33,923 nt of DNA, from the NCBI GenBank assembly GCA_014655195.1, contig BNBH01000049.1, forward strand, positions 1 to 33,923. Reading direction: 5' to 3'. Positions 8,016-16,165 of this stretch are shown piece after piece (position 1 is the stretch's first letter; the number at the start of each line of letters is the position of its first letter). The notes under the pieces were generated by a model. That model was given only the letters and a program-made list of their open reading frames with translations. It was not told the DNA's origin and ran no database searches. The stretch is from Streptomyces cellulosae. GTDB taxonomy: Bacteria; Actinomycetota; Actinomycetes; Streptomycetales; Streptomycetaceae. The position numbers and the translations under genes are program-made.

Positions 8016-9286
8016 CAGGCGGCGAGGGTGAAGTCGTCGGGGTTGAGGGGGAGGCCAAGGTGCGGGGCGAGGAGGTGGCCGGCGAGCAGCGGGGGCACGG
8101 CGTTGCCGATCTGGGAGAACTGCTGGCCCTTGTTCCCGGCCCAGGGGTAGTCGGCGGGGAAGGTCTGCAGAAGGCCCGCCTCACGGGCGGTGATCCGGAT
8201 CGGCTCGGGAACGGCCGGCGCATCACCTTCTTCGGCTGGCGGTGTGGCGGGTTCGGCGACCCAGGTGCATTCGTTGGCGCGGTGCCCGAAGAACAGCGTG
8301 CCAGCCGGCTCCTGGATGGACCGGACGGTGGCGTTGGCCTGGTTGTTGCTGCGCAGGGACCAGGACCAGCGGTGGGCCTCGGCGGTGAACGTGGGCGCCG
8401 GAGCGTCGGCCGCACGGTTGTCTCGGGTGCCGTGCCGGGCCGCCCATCCGGCGCCTTCGCGGCGGGACTGCAGGACCACTCCGTCCGGCCGGGGCCTCCA
8501 GGTGCCGCGCTCCCGGGCGTCGGACAGCGTCTTGCGGGAGCCCGACGGGAACGGTTCGGGCCCGCCGCCGGGCCCACCTCCTGCGCAGACGGTGGGGACG
8601 GGCCGGTCGGTCGCGCCCCATCCCAGGGCTTCGGCCATGCTGACCCAGCGGGCACGGCCCGGACCGAACAGCGATTCCGGCTCGGCGAGCTGGGCATGGG
8701 TGGGCGTGGGCGGCTGCGCCGTACGGACGCGGGAGGCCAGCAGGATCGCTCGCTTCCTGGTCTGGGGGACGCCGAAGTCAGCGGCGTTGAGGATCCCGCA
8801 CCAGACGGAAAACCCCCACCCTCGCAGGACGGCCGCGTACTGCTTCCACAACGGCAGCACGTCCGGTACTTCCTCCATGGCGACCCAGTCGGGCTCACCG
8901 ACCGTGTTCAGCGGGTACAGGTAGCGCATCGGCTCGGCAGCGAGCAGGGAGCGCTCGTCACGGCACGCGGCGAGGAGGCGCTCGCGGGTGTCCCGGCCGG
9001 CGGCCAGATCCTCGACCGCCGCGTGCACCAGCGGCTGGTCGACCAGGCCAAGACGCTTGCCGGCCGTGCTCCACGCCTGACACGGCGGCGAGGCGATCAC
9101 ACCGCGGGTGCGGCCGACGAACGGCCAGGCCGGATACCTCGCCACGTCGCACCGGATGGTCAACTGCCCCGCCGCTGCGCGGGTCTTACATGCCCACTGG
9201 TCCCATTCCAGCCCGACGTCGCGCACGCCCAGGACGTGCAGCGCCCTGCTCCAGCCGCCCGGCCCCGCGAAGAGGTCGAGTATCAC
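8015..9286 (-). CDS. DNA (cytosine-5) methyltransferase
   Basis: A 423-residue C5-cytosine methyltransferase transferring a methyl group from S-adenosylmethionine to DNA. Motif I LDLFAGPGGWS lies at the very N-terminus, motif IV SPPCQAWS has the catalytic Cys69, motif VI appears as MEEVPDVL (138-143) rather than the usual ENV, motif VIII is QTRKRA (175-180), and an IGNAVPP motif is near the C-terminus. The region between motif VIII and the C-terminal motif, about 190 residues, should be the target-recognition domain. GTG at 9286 was chosen because it overlaps the previous stop as GTGA and places motif I at the expected distance; the longer frame from 9337 adds only basic residues lying inside the upstream gene. 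No restriction enzyme gene is adjacent, so it looks like an orphan or part of an unusual modification cassette. Confidence 0.9.
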   Translation of the reverse strand: MILDLFAGPGGWSRALHVLGVRDVGLEWDQWACKTRAAAGQLTIRCDVARYPAWPFVGRTRGVIASPPCQAWSTAGKRLGLVDQPLVHAAVEDLAAGRDTRERLLAACRDERSLLAAEPMRYLYPLNTVGEPDWVAMEEVPDVLPLWKQYAAVLRGWGFSVWCGILNAADFGVPQTRKRAILLASRVRTAQPPTPTHAQLAEPESLFGPGRARWVSMAEALGWGATDRPVPTVCAGGGPGGGPEPFPSGSRKTLSDARERGTWRPRPDGVVLQSRREGAGWAARHGTRDNRAADAPAPTFTAEAHRWSWSLRSNNQANATVRSIQEPAGTLFFGHRANECTWVAEPATPPAEEGDAPAVPEPIRITAREAGLLQTFPADYPWAGNKGQQFSQIGNAVPPLLAGHLLAPHLGLPLNPDDFTLAA

Positions 9287-10206
9287 GTGGCCAGCCCGAA
9301 GTCGTCCCGTGTCAGCGCGTCGGCGTCGCCGCGGCACGCCCAGGGCGAGCAGCCGTCCTCGACCCCCTTCTCCAGGACGTCGGCCTCGTCCGCGCTGATC
9401 TGCAGGGCGGCCCGCTCGGCGGCGGTGACGTGGTCGATCGGCGCCTGGCTCAGTGGGACGCGGGAGCGGTGCAGGAAAGCCTCACCGAGCAGGCGGTTGC
9501 CCGAGGCGTTGGCACGGGCATTGCCCTGCCGGATGGCCGCGTCGAATTCGACGACGTCCGCCCACTCGGACGGAGAGGTGTCCCTGATATGCCGCCACTG
9601 CGCATTCCCGTGGAACGGGCACCCCAGGCAACTCGACTTCGGCGTATCTGCGAGACCAAGAGAGGTCAGGTAACGCACGCAGTCCGTCCTGCTCCAGGAC
9701 ATGTCCAGAAGAGGATGCCGGTTGCGCATGTACTTGACGTCCGCATCCTTCGCGCGGTGGAATTCATCCGTGGATATTCCTACCCACTGCTCGACGAAAA
9801 CGCTCTTCGGGATGCGGGCCGGATAGGGGTAGCCGAGTAGTTCGCGAACCTTCTTCTTGATCGGCTTGACCTTATATTCCCCGGTGCACTGCCGGCGGGT
9901 CATCCCAGGACGCCCGTCCTGATTGAGGATGTGGAGCGGCATGGAGGCGAACCGGTGATCCGGGTTCAGAGCGTCGTCGCGGATATTTCCGGCCGACACG
10001 CGGAGTACGGGTATCCCGGCGGGCGCGGCTATCTCTTCTTCCAGGCGGTCAAGGTGCGCATAAACCGCTTCGGGCTCCCATCCGGTGTCGGCGAAAATCG
10101 CGTAGTCGACCCTGGGGAGAATACCCTCGGCTGACAGGGCGAGAAGCGTGCTGGACTGAACTCCCGCGCCGAGGGAGAGGGCGCGGAATCGGGGTTGATC
10201 TGAAAT
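9283..10206 (-). CDS. PP-loop ATPase, PAPS-reductase/DndC-like
   Basis: About 307 residues of the adenine-nucleotide alpha-hydrolase (PAPS reductase-like) fold. A PP-loop SLGAGVQSST is near residues 11-20, followed by IFADTGWEPEAVY. Four cysteines at about 107 (RRQCTGEYKV), 176 (RTDCVRYL), 193 and 196 (SSCLGCPFH) match the spacing expected for an iron-sulfur cluster, as in DndC-type enzymes. The start is uncertain: the frame runs to 10539 but is covered by the upstream gene down to 10263. Between these no ATG, GTG or TTG fits. ATT at 10204-10206, six bases after AGGA, gives a natural N-terminus and is proposed. The gene ends in a GTGA overlap with the methyltransferase, so both probably act together in DNA modification. 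Confidence 0.8.
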   Translation of the reverse strand: MSDQPRFRALSLGAGVQSSTLLALSAEGILPRVDYAIFADTGWEPEAVYAHLDRLEEEIAAPAGIPVLRVSAGNIRDDALNPDHRFASMPLHILNQDGRPGMTRRQCTGEYKVKPIKKKVRELLGYPYPARIPKSVFVEQWVGISTDEFHRAKDADVKYMRNRHPLLDMSWSRTDCVRYLTSLGLADTPKSSCLGCPFHGNAQWRHIRDTSPSEWADVVEFDAAIRQGNARANASGNRLLGEAFLHRSRVPLSQAPIDHVTAAERAALQISADEADVLEKGVEDGCSPWACRGDADALTRDDFGLAT

Positions 10207-10262
10207 GGTCTGTCCTGGATGTAAGGGAAAAGGGAGGGCGCGCTCGCATCGCGGCTGTCGCG

Positions 10263-10581
10263 TCAGTGGCAGGGGGATTCCGGCCGGTCGCGGGATACGG
10301 CGTCGCAGAGGGCGAGGATGCGGTCGAGGAGGCCGACGGCCGACTCGATGAACTGCTGAGGTGCAGGCCCGATCAGGACGACCCAGCATGATGTGGCGTG
10401 GGTCTGGCGGCGTTGGTTCTCCACGGCGCGGGCCAGGGCAGCGGTCAGTTCGGCGCCGGCTCGTGCGATCTGGTCGGGCTGATGGCGCTCGGTGGGAGCC
10501 GGATGCAGTCCGGCGGGAACGAACACGCCGAGCGTGCATCGGGGTTGGGCGTGAGGGGTGGAGGGAGTCGGTGGTGGCCAG
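10263..10581 (-). pseudogene. small element protein with probable +1 frameshift
   Basis: The last 87 or so codons, ending RDRPESPCH, read as a real helical protein (IARAGAELTAALARAVENQ; CWVVLIGPAPQQFI). Its natural beginning is in another frame, where CTG at 10579-10581 follows AAAGG by six bases and begins with an ATTDSLHPSRPT stretch. Removing one C from the run at 10541-10544 joins both frames. If no frameshift exists, GTG at 10526 is the only canonical start, giving 87 residues. Function unknown. I take the span as one gene broken by an indel or a sequencing error. Confidence 0.5.
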
Positions 10582-10618
10582 GAGGGGCCTTTCTCGGGGG
10601 GCGGGCTGTCGCGGCAGG

Positions 10619-10690
10619 TCAGCGGTGGCGGGTGGCCGGTGAAGGCGGGGAGGCAGCGTCGAACAGGAGGCCCTCGGGCGGTGTCGTCAT
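10619..10690 (-). CDS. possible 23-residue ORF
   Basis: ATG at 10690 overlaps the preceding stop as ATGA and begins MTTPPEGLLFDA, ending RHR with a TGACC context repeated at many gene ends here. The proline- and alanine-rich product is too short to judge. It may be a real coupled leader peptide, or the start of the next gene displaced by an indel. Confidence 0.3.
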   Translation of the reverse strand: MTTPPEGLLFDAASPPSPATRHR

Positions 10691-11241
10691 ACGCGGCGCC
10701 GGGCAGCGGGCGCGGGCGGCGCGGAGGGCGCTTTCTGCGGGCTGGGCCCTTGGGCCTCGGGGATGAGCTGGCGGTCCTCAGCGCGTGCCGAGAATGAGGC
10801 GAGGCGGCGGGAGAGCCCTCGCGCCACGGCGCGATAGGTGGTGGCCGCTCGCTGCATTTCCACACCGGCACGGCGGAGTTGATCACGGCTGGTCGCGGGG
10901 GTGGAGTCGGCGTCCTCGTACAGCAGGATTTTGGTGCGGTGATGGACGGCGAGGTTGCACAGTGTGGCGGCGAGTGAGATCTGGGAGCAGGCGCCGGCGA
11001 GGTGTGCCAGGTTGTCGGCCCCGTCTTTCATCGCGGGGTACTGGCTGACCGACAGGTCGTGAACCTGCCGAGTGCACTGCATCGCCAGCTCGTGCACCCG
11101 CAGGCTGAGGGGTGTGATCTCTCGGATGGGCTTGGCGATCTCGTCCTCCCGGATGCGTGCCGCCTCCGCGGACAGTTCCTCCAGGGCGGGGGCCACCTCG
11201 CCGAGAAGGCGAGTGTGTTCGGTCAAGTCGACGGTGTGCAG
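10687..11241 (-). CDS. uncharacterised helical protein of the conjugative operon
   Basis: About 184 residues, largely alpha-helical (VAPALEELSAEAARIREDEI, later AHLAGACSQISLAATLCNLAVHH), with a Pro/Ala-rich tail. No family recognised. The open frame extends upstream to 11517 but that part overlaps the XF1762 gene. After its stop at 11319 no ATG or GTG occurs in frame. CTG at 11239-11241 sits five bases after GGAG and gives a plausible N-terminus; TTG at 11226 is the canonical alternative but has no nearby ribosome site. It ends in an ATGA overlap with the next small ORF. Confidence 0.65.
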   Translation of the reverse strand: MHTVDLTEHTRLLGEVAPALEELSAEAARIREDEIAKPIREITPLSLRVHELAMQCTRQVHDLSVSQYPAMKDGADNLAHLAGACSQISLAATLCNLAVHHRTKILLYEDADSTPATSRDQLRRAGVEMQRAATTYRAVARGLSRRLASFSARAEDRQLIPEAQGPSPQKAPSAPPAPAARRRV

Positions 11242-11318
11242 GACAACTCCGGGAGGATGCGGGCGGTACGGGGCAAGGTGAAGATGGTTGGTCCGTTGAT
11301 GTGCAGGAACGGAGCCGG

Positions 11319-11777
11319 TCAGAGGGCTTCCCACAGCAGGCGGGTGACATGGTCGTTGCCGTGGCCGGCTCGTGGGCGAGACGGGGTGTGCCAGCCGGCG
11401 CGGGGCGGCCGGCTGGCGATGACGCGCCACCCGGCGCCGCGCAGTGATGCGCCGCTCTCGCCGTCCTGCGTGTAGGTGACCAGTCGCCGGTAGCCGAGGG
11501 CTTTCGCCGCCCGCCACGCGGCGCCGTAGAGCAGTGAGTTGGCGTTGCGGGCGCCGTCGGTGGCGGTCCGGGTGAATTCGAGGGTGGCGCCGTCGTCCAG
11601 GTGACGGGCCACCGGCCGGCCGACGATGGCCACGGCGCGCAGCGTGCCGGTCTCGTCGGCGGCGCCGACCGCGAAGATCTGTCCCGCGGACGGCGGGTGG
11701 TGGCGGTGCCAGGCCCGCACGAAGTCCTTCGCCTCACGGGAGCGGACCGGTACCAGGTGCAGCGGGGTGTCGCTCAC
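11319..11777 (-). CDS. XF1762-family protein (GNAT-like)
   Basis: A 152-residue protein matching the XF1762 family common in prophages and conjugative elements. Landmarks are RAWHRHHPPSAGQIFAVG near residues 20-40, AIVGRPVARHLDDG, EFTRTATDGARNANSLLYG, GYRRLVTYT and GASLRGAGWRV. The fold resembles GNAT acyltransferases, but the substrate is unknown. GTG at 11777 overlaps the stop of the coupling-protein gene by 4 nt (GTGA). The longer frame from 11942 lies inside that gene and shows no resemblance. Confidence 0.8.
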   Translation of the reverse strand: MSDTPLHLVPVRSREAKDFVRAWHRHHPPSAGQIFAVGAADETGTLRAVAIVGRPVARHLDDGATLEFTRTATDGARNANSLLYGAAWRAAKALGYRRLVTYTQDGESGASLRGAGWRVIASRPPRAGWHTPSRPRAGHGNDHVTRLLWEAL

Positions 11778-13564
11778 ACGGCTTTCCCGAAGTCGGACTG
11801 GGTCGGCGCGTGCTTCGCGACGGCGCGCGCGGTGATCGCCTTCGACGCGCGGGCGGACGCCGCGGACAACTCCTCCGCTCCCGGCTCCCGGTACCACGGC
11901 CGCAGGTCGAGCATCGCGGCGCGCATGCCGGTGGCGAAGCACAGCGCGGTGCCCTTGGGCAGGGCGCGGATCGCGTCGGCGGGCAGGATGCGCTCCTGGC
12001 GCATGCTGACCGAGGTCGACTTCCCGGACTCCGAGTGAGAGGTGGACGTGGTCTCCACGTCGTGGTCGCCGATCAAGCGGCTGAGCTTGTCCGCGAAGTC
12101 GGGGTCATCGATACCAGAGCCGATGACCTTGACGGTCGACGCGGACCACATGGCGTCCATGCCGGCGTCTCCCCAGACCTTCTGGCCCTGGCGGTAGGAC
12201 TGGAGGATGGTGATCGGGATGATTCCGCGGCTGCCGAGGTGGGAGTACAGGTCCGGCAGGTCGCTGATCTTGCACACGTTGGCGGCCTCGTCGAGGATCG
12301 CCAGCATGGGCGGGTCCAGGCGTCCGCCGGCGCGTTCGGCCTGGGCGGTGGCCGCGCGCATGACGGAGTCCGCGCACGCGGCGATCAGTGCCGAGGCCCC
12401 GCCTCCGCCGTCCTTGCTCAGCAGGAACAGTGTGTCGGTGGAGGTGACGAACTCCGAGGGGCGGAACTCGGGAACGTCCTTCTGCGGGGTGACCCAGGCG
12501 GCGATCTCGTTGTTCAGGAGGGCGGCGGCGTACTGGCGGGCGGTCTCGTAGATGCCGTCGCGTGTCTCCGGGGGGCCCTCGACGGTGCCCTTGAGCTGTG
12601 CTGCGACGGCGGCGAAGTCGTGGTCGCGGAGGATGTCGAGCGGGGTGCGGTCGGCGGGGAAGGCGAGCCACTGCATGATGTCGGTGATGGGCCGCTCGTC
12701 GAGCGCTGCGGCCAGCAGCAGTTGGGACAGGATGTTGCTGCCGGCCTTGGACCAGAAGTCGCCCTGCTGGGAGGCGTCTACCGAGGCAGCGAGGAAGTGT
12801 CCGGCGAGCCGGTTCGCCCCGTCCAGGGTTTTTGCGCTGGCGAGGGGGTTCCACCACATCTCGCGTGCGGCGTGCGCGATCTGCTGCGGGTCCATCGACC
12901 ACACCTGCCCGACGCGGGAGCGGGCCTCGTATGTGGCGGTGAATGCGTCGCCTGCGGCCTTGTTCGAGGTCAGGAGGACGGGGCCGGGCGCGGCCAGCAT
13001 CGAGGGGATGGCGAGCGAGGTGGTCTTGCCCGAGCGGGGCGCCATGATGGCGACGGCCACATCTTCGTAGCCCATGCGCACCTCGTGGCGGGTGTTCTGC
13101 AGGTTGCCCAGGAGGATGCCGGTGTCGCGGGCTTCGATGTGCTTGGCGTCTTTCAGGCTCGGACGCAGCGAGCGGGCCTTGTCGGTGATCGCCTTGGCCA
13201 TCAAGGGCTCGATGTCCCGGGCCTTGGCCATGCCGGTGATCTTCTTCCGGCCGCCGCCGCGGTTCTTGTGCCGGAGCCACAGGGCGACCACCGTCACCCC
13301 GAGAGCCAGGAGGAGCAGAACGGGAACGATGCGTGCCCCGATGAGCAGGGCGTTCTCCCCGGCCTCGGGCCAGACCTGCTCGGGGCGAAGCAAGGCGTTG
13401 GTCGGCTGGTAGGGGGCCCAGCTGCCTCCGGTGAGGGAGGCGGTGAGGTTGCCGCACAGCCAGGCCAGGTGGGACAGGGGGACGACGACGGCGAGCACGC
13501 CGAGCAGGAGGCGCAGGACGAGGTCGTATCCGTCGGTGTTGCTGCTGGAGGAGGAAGGGGGCAA
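11774..13564 (-). CDS. VirD4/TraD-like conjugative coupling ATPase
   Basis: A 596-residue type IV coupling protein, expected to dock the relaxase-DNA complex at the membrane and drive DNA transfer. Two hydrophobic segments (about 15-38 and 73-97) form an N-terminal membrane anchor. Walker A is APRSGKTT (175-182) and Walker B is LAILDEAAN (421-429). A TraM-recognition-like region follows, including GSRGIIPITILQSY. This is the clearest transfer gene in the window and identifies the element as conjugative or mobilisable. TTG at 13564 is preceded by GGAAG at about 10 nt. The gene overlaps the XF1762 gene by 4 nt. Confidence 0.85.
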   Translation of the reverse strand: MPPSSSSSNTDGYDLVLRLLLGVLAVVVPLSHLAWLCGNLTASLTGGSWAPYQPTNALLRPEQVWPEAGENALLIGARIVPVLLLLALGVTVVALWLRHKNRGGGRKKITGMAKARDIEPLMAKAITDKARSLRPSLKDAKHIEARDTGILLGNLQNTRHEVRMGYEDVAVAIMAPRSGKTTSLAIPSMLAAPGPVLLTSNKAAGDAFTATYEARSRVGQVWSMDPQQIAHAAREMWWNPLASAKTLDGANRLAGHFLAASVDASQQGDFWSKAGSNILSQLLLAAALDERPITDIMQWLAFPADRTPLDILRDHDFAAVAAQLKGTVEGPPETRDGIYETARQYAAALLNNEIAAWVTPQKDVPEFRPSEFVTSTDTLFLLSKDGGGGASALIAACADSVMRAATAQAERAGGRLDPPMLAILDEAANVCKISDLPDLYSHLGSRGIIPITILQSYRQGQKVWGDAGMDAMWSASTVKVIGSGIDDPDFADKLSRLIGDHDVETTSTSHSESGKSTSVSMRQERILPADAIRALPKGTALCFATGMRAAMLDLRPWYREPGAEELSAASARASKAITARAVAKHAPTQSDFGKAV

Positions 13565-13567
13565 GGG

Positions 13568-14371
13568 CTAGGTGCTTCCAGGCGGGGACGGAGGGATCAG
13601 CGCAGGCGGTGGCGCTCGGCCTGCGGCCGTTGCGGAGGATGCGTACTCGTCGCCGGCGGGCCGGATCGGCGTGCGGCGAGGGAGCGGATGCGTTCTTCCA
13701 GGGCGCCGGCGACCTGCGTGGCGGGTACCTCCCGGGGAAAGGGTGATGAGGTCCGGGTTGCGAGTCGGGAGGCTGGAGGGGCCTGCGGTGCGCGGCACCG
13801 GTCGGGGGTCGGTGAGCGCGGCGGTGAACGCGGTGATCAGGTGCGGTGGGGTGTGCTCGCTGAAGTGGGCTTGCCACAGGAGAGTCCGGAAGTCGCGGAG
13901 GGCGGTGTCGACCCACCAGGCCCCGGTTGTCTCGTCGGCCTCGACGCGGACGGTGCCGTCGGGTGAGGCGAGCCGGTGGTGGCTGTAGGCCGGAGACCAG
14001 CCCGCTGTCAGAAGCGGCTCCTGCGGATCCCAGTTGTCTGCCTGGCCGGCAGTGGGGTCGGTCAGCGCATCGGTGAACGCAGCGATCATTTCGACGGGGG
14101 TGCGGGCATCGAAGCAGGCGAACCAGGCGGGCCGGTCCGGCGCGGGGGCGTGCTGCAGAGTCCACCACCGTCCGTCGGGGTCGGGCTCCAGCCGCAGGAG
14201 GGCCTTCTGGTCGGGGCTGGAAAGCAGGACGCGGGGCATCAGGGGGTCGTGACCGTAGCTCCAGCCGCAGGCACGGTGGAGGGGGACGGTGATCCAGGCG
14301 GGATCACCGCCGCCGGCCAGGTGGCGTGGGGCGATGTAGTCGATGTCGACATTGGCGGGGCCGTCGGGCAT
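13568..14371 (-). CDS. DUF317 protein, probable frameshift near the C-terminus
   Basis: Contains two DUF317-type units: RHLAGGGDP...GWSYGHDP...WWTLQHAP (about 15-110) and GWSPAYSHHRLASPDG...WWVDTALRD (about 125-220). DUF317 is an actinobacterial, mostly plasmid-borne domain without assigned function. ATG at 14371 follows AGGGG by 9 nt; GTG at 14377 would give a GTGA overlap. The last 50 residues are unusually Pro/Arg-rich. If one C of the run near 13731-13735 is removed, the protein instead continues as REVPATQVAGALEERIRSL and ends with HRLR at 13597, which looks far more natural and matches neighbouring gene ends. So a one-base insertion or sequence error is likely. Confidence 0.7.
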   Translation of the reverse strand: MPDGPANVDIDYIAPRHLAGGGDPAWITVPLHRACGWSYGHDPLMPRVLLSSPDQKALLRLEPDPDGRWWTLQHAPAPDRPAWFACFDARTPVEMIAAFTDALTDPTAGQADNWDPQEPLLTAGWSPAYSHHRLASPDGTVRVEADETTGAWWVDTALRDFRTLLWQAHFSEHTPPHLITAFTAALTDPRPVPRTAGPSSLPTRNPDLITLSPGGTRHAGRRRPGRTHPLPRRTPIRPAGDEYASSATAAGRAPPPALIPPSPPGST

Positions 14372-14373
14372 GG

Positions 14374-14955
14374 TCACCGTCCCCTCGCGCCGTGTCCGCT
14401 GCGCCGGGACGTCAGGGCGGGGAGCTGCGGGTGCTTCGGCCGGGACGGTGCTCGGCGTGCGGCGGCCTGGATGTCGAGGATGACGCGGCCGTGGCAGGCC
14501 CAGTCGTCCAGATAGCTCCAGCACTCTGCGTGGTGCTCGTCCAGCGCGTCGACGTACGTTTCGCTGCCCGGTCCGGCGCCCTCGGGGAGCTGGGCCCGGG
14601 TCTGGCGCCATTGTGCGTCCAGGGTGTCGAGGTGGCTCAGTGCCTCCTCCAGGATGGTCAGTTGCCCGGGCCAGCTGTCCCGCGTGAGGTGTGCGGGCAG
14701 GTGCTGGAGCTGGAGCCGGGCGGTGGCCAGCAATTGGCGGGCGCCAGGGCGGATGCCGGCGAACGCTGCGGCGGTGTCTGCGTCACGGACGGCGGCCCGG
14801 CGGCCGTAGGCGTCCTCGTCGAAGGGCCAGCCGTCCAGGTCCGTGTTGAACGCGGTGAAGGCGTCCCAGGACGCCAGGATCCGTTCACTGTGGCGCAGGT
14901 AGCGGTTGAGGCGCCGCAGGGAGGCGCGGCGTCCGTGGGTCGTGGTGCGGGAGAT
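14374..14955 (-). CDS. probable separate gene within the 476-codon frame (ATC start)
   Basis: The second half of the merged frame reads as an independent 193-residue helical protein: RRASLRRLNRYLRHSERIL, DAFTAFNTDLDGWPFDEDAY, then LATARLQLQHLPAHL and LDEHHAECWSYLDDW. Its apparent start is ATC at 14953-14955, seven bases after AAAGGA; no ATG, GTG or TTG is in frame nearby. Residue 2 would be Ser. No family was recognised. It ends 2 nt before the ATG of the next DUF317 gene, with a possible GTGA overlap. Confidence 0.5.
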   Translation of the reverse strand: MSRTTTHGRRASLRRLNRYLRHSERILASWDAFTAFNTDLDGWPFDEDAYGRRAAVRDADTAAAFAGIRPGARQLLATARLQLQHLPAHLTRDSWPGQLTILEEALSHLDTLDAQWRQTRAQLPEGAGPGSETYVDALDEHHAECWSYLDDWACHGRVILDIQAAARRAPSRPKHPQLPALTSRRSGHGARGR

Positions 14956-15804
14956 GGAAGCATCCTTTGAGGTCAGCGGCGGGCGGCCGGCTGGACGGCG
15001 GTGGTGGGCGCCGGGGTTGTCGCGGGGGGCGGTCTGCTGACGGCGCACGGCGCGGGCCTGTGCTCGGATCGTCTTCACCCGGGCGGTGTGCGCGTCAACT
15101 ACCTGCTGTGGGCGCAGCGGACTGGGCTCCTGGACGGCTCGGTGGTGAGCGGTGCGGTCGAACATGCCGCGCTGCAGGGGCCGGAGGTTGGCCAGGGCAC
15201 CGAGGAAGGCGCCGACCAGGTGGTCGGGAACGTGCTCGTCGAGGTAGGCGTGCCAGATCCGCGGGCCCGGGAATGATTCGTCGCTGCTTGTCCTGACCTC
15301 GATGTGCCAGGACGGCCGTTCATGGAACTCACTCATGGGGCGGTGTTCGATGCGGCACAGCGAGTCCGGAGAGAGCGCTGTCCCGGCATCGTCGTGCTGC
15401 CAGCCTGCGCTGGTCACCGGCTGCCAGGGGTCCGACTGGGGTGAGGATGGTGCGATGAGGGCGTCGGTGAGGCCGGCGAGGACCTCGGCTGGCACGAGTT
15501 CACCGAACTCGGCGTACCAGCCATGGTCGTTGCCGCCGGGGGCGGCCCGCAGCCGCCACCAGGCGGAGGTGGCGGACTGCGGGTCGAACTGCAGGCGGTA
15601 GCGGTGATCGGGGCTGGCCATCACGATCTCGGCGCTCAGCGGGTCGGAGACCGTGGCCCATCCGGCCGCGGCCAGGCCGTGGGTGACATGGCGGGCGTCG
15701 CCCGGACCGGCGAGGTGACGAGGGCTGGTGTCGAAGGGGATCTGCCCGGCGTGCTTGTCGGCGAAGGCGTCGAGCTGGCGCTCGCTCAACGGCACCGGCT
15801 GCAC
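14374..15804 (-). CDS. DUF317 protein joined to a second ORF
   Basis: One uninterrupted 476-codon frame starting at GTG 15804 (GTG 15795 has a better-placed AGGGG). Residues about 25-215 hold two DUF317 units (SPRHLAGPGDARHVTHGL, AAAGWATVSDP, WWRLRAAPGG; then SAGWQHDDAG, RIWHAYLDEHVPDHL). From about residue 284 an unrelated helical domain begins. The junction suggests two genes merged: deleting one C from the six-C run near 15023-15030 makes the first protein end PAPTTAVQPAARR with TGA at 14973-14975, followed by a Shine-Dalgarno AAAGGA. The fusion could be real or caused by an indel. Confidence 0.65.
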   Translation of the reverse strand: MQPVPLSERQLDAFADKHAGQIPFDTSPRHLAGPGDARHVTHGLAAAGWATVSDPLSAEIVMASPDHRYRLQFDPQSATSAWWRLRAAPGGNDHGWYAEFGELVPAEVLAGLTDALIAPSSPQSDPWQPVTSAGWQHDDAGTALSPDSLCRIEHRPMSEFHERPSWHIEVRTSSDESFPGPRIWHAYLDEHVPDHLVGAFLGALANLRPLQRGMFDRTAHHRAVQEPSPLRPQQVVDAHTARVKTIRAQARAVRRQQTAPRDNPGAHHRRPAGRPPLTSKDASISRTTTHGRRASLRRLNRYLRHSERILASWDAFTAFNTDLDGWPFDEDAYGRRAAVRDADTAAAFAGIRPGARQLLATARLQLQHLPAHLTRDSWPGQLTILEEALSHLDTLDAQWRQTRAQLPEGAGPGSETYVDALDEHHAECWSYLDDWACHGRVILDIQAAARRAPSRPKHPQLPALTSRRSGHGARGR

Positions 15805-16139
15805 CCCTGCTCGCTCTCGGCGTCGTCGTGCAGCGCGCGCAGCTCGTCCAGGACGTAGTGGAGGATGTGCTGGTCGGTCTGCTCCCAGGCGGCGGAGCGC
15901 AGCTCGGCGATCAGGAGGTCGACGTGCGCGGTGCGGGGGATGGCCTGGTGCTCCTGGATGGTGCGGGCGAGGGCACGCAGGGTGTCGGCGAGCTGGACGG
16001 GCAGGCCCGTGTACTCGTCGAGGAGCGGCTCGACGAGGGCGAGGGCTTCGGCGGGGTCGGGGCTCTCGCGCAGGTACTCGGTGACGTCCGACAGCGTTTC
16101 GGTCAGGGTGCGCAGGGATTCCGGGGTGGGGGCGGGCAT
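15786..16139 (-). CDS. small acidic helical protein
   Basis: A 117-residue protein with a clear AAGGAG ribosome site five bases before ATG 16139. It is mostly helical and acidic (LTETLSDVTEYLRES, LALVEPLLDEYTGL, LHYVLDELRALHDDAE). No family recognised. Its 3' end overlaps the next gene by about 19 nt. The repeated pattern of one such small helical protein beside each DUF317 gene (compare 16966-17352) suggests they work as pairs. Confidence 0.7.
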   Translation of the reverse strand: MPAPTPESLRTLTETLSDVTEYLRESPDPAEALALVEPLLDEYTGLPVQLADTLRALARTIQEHQAIPRTAHVDLLIAELRSAAWEQTDQHILHYVLDELRALHDDAESEQGCSRCR

Positions 16140-16165
16140 CGGGCTCCTTGAGACGGGGACGGAGG

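Noticed and set aside
7967..9673. A 568-codon plus-strand frame
   Set aside because: It is antisense to the methyltransferase and PP-loop genes with all their conserved motifs, and its translation shows no domain.
6900..10206. Considered a complete Dnd phosphorothioation system or a restriction-modification system
   Set aside because: Only a single DndC-like enzyme and a methyltransferase are present, with no other dnd genes and no endonuclease next to them.
11810..13966. A 718-codon open frame on the plus strand
   Set aside because: It lies opposite the coupling ATPase gene, whose Walker motifs and membrane segments are clear. The Gly/Val/Arg-rich plus product is the usual antisense shadow in high-GC DNA.
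12105..14168. A 687-codon second minus-strand frame overlapping the coupling ATPase
   Set aside because: Extremely Arg/Pro/His-rich translation with no motif; it is an alternate frame of the real gene.
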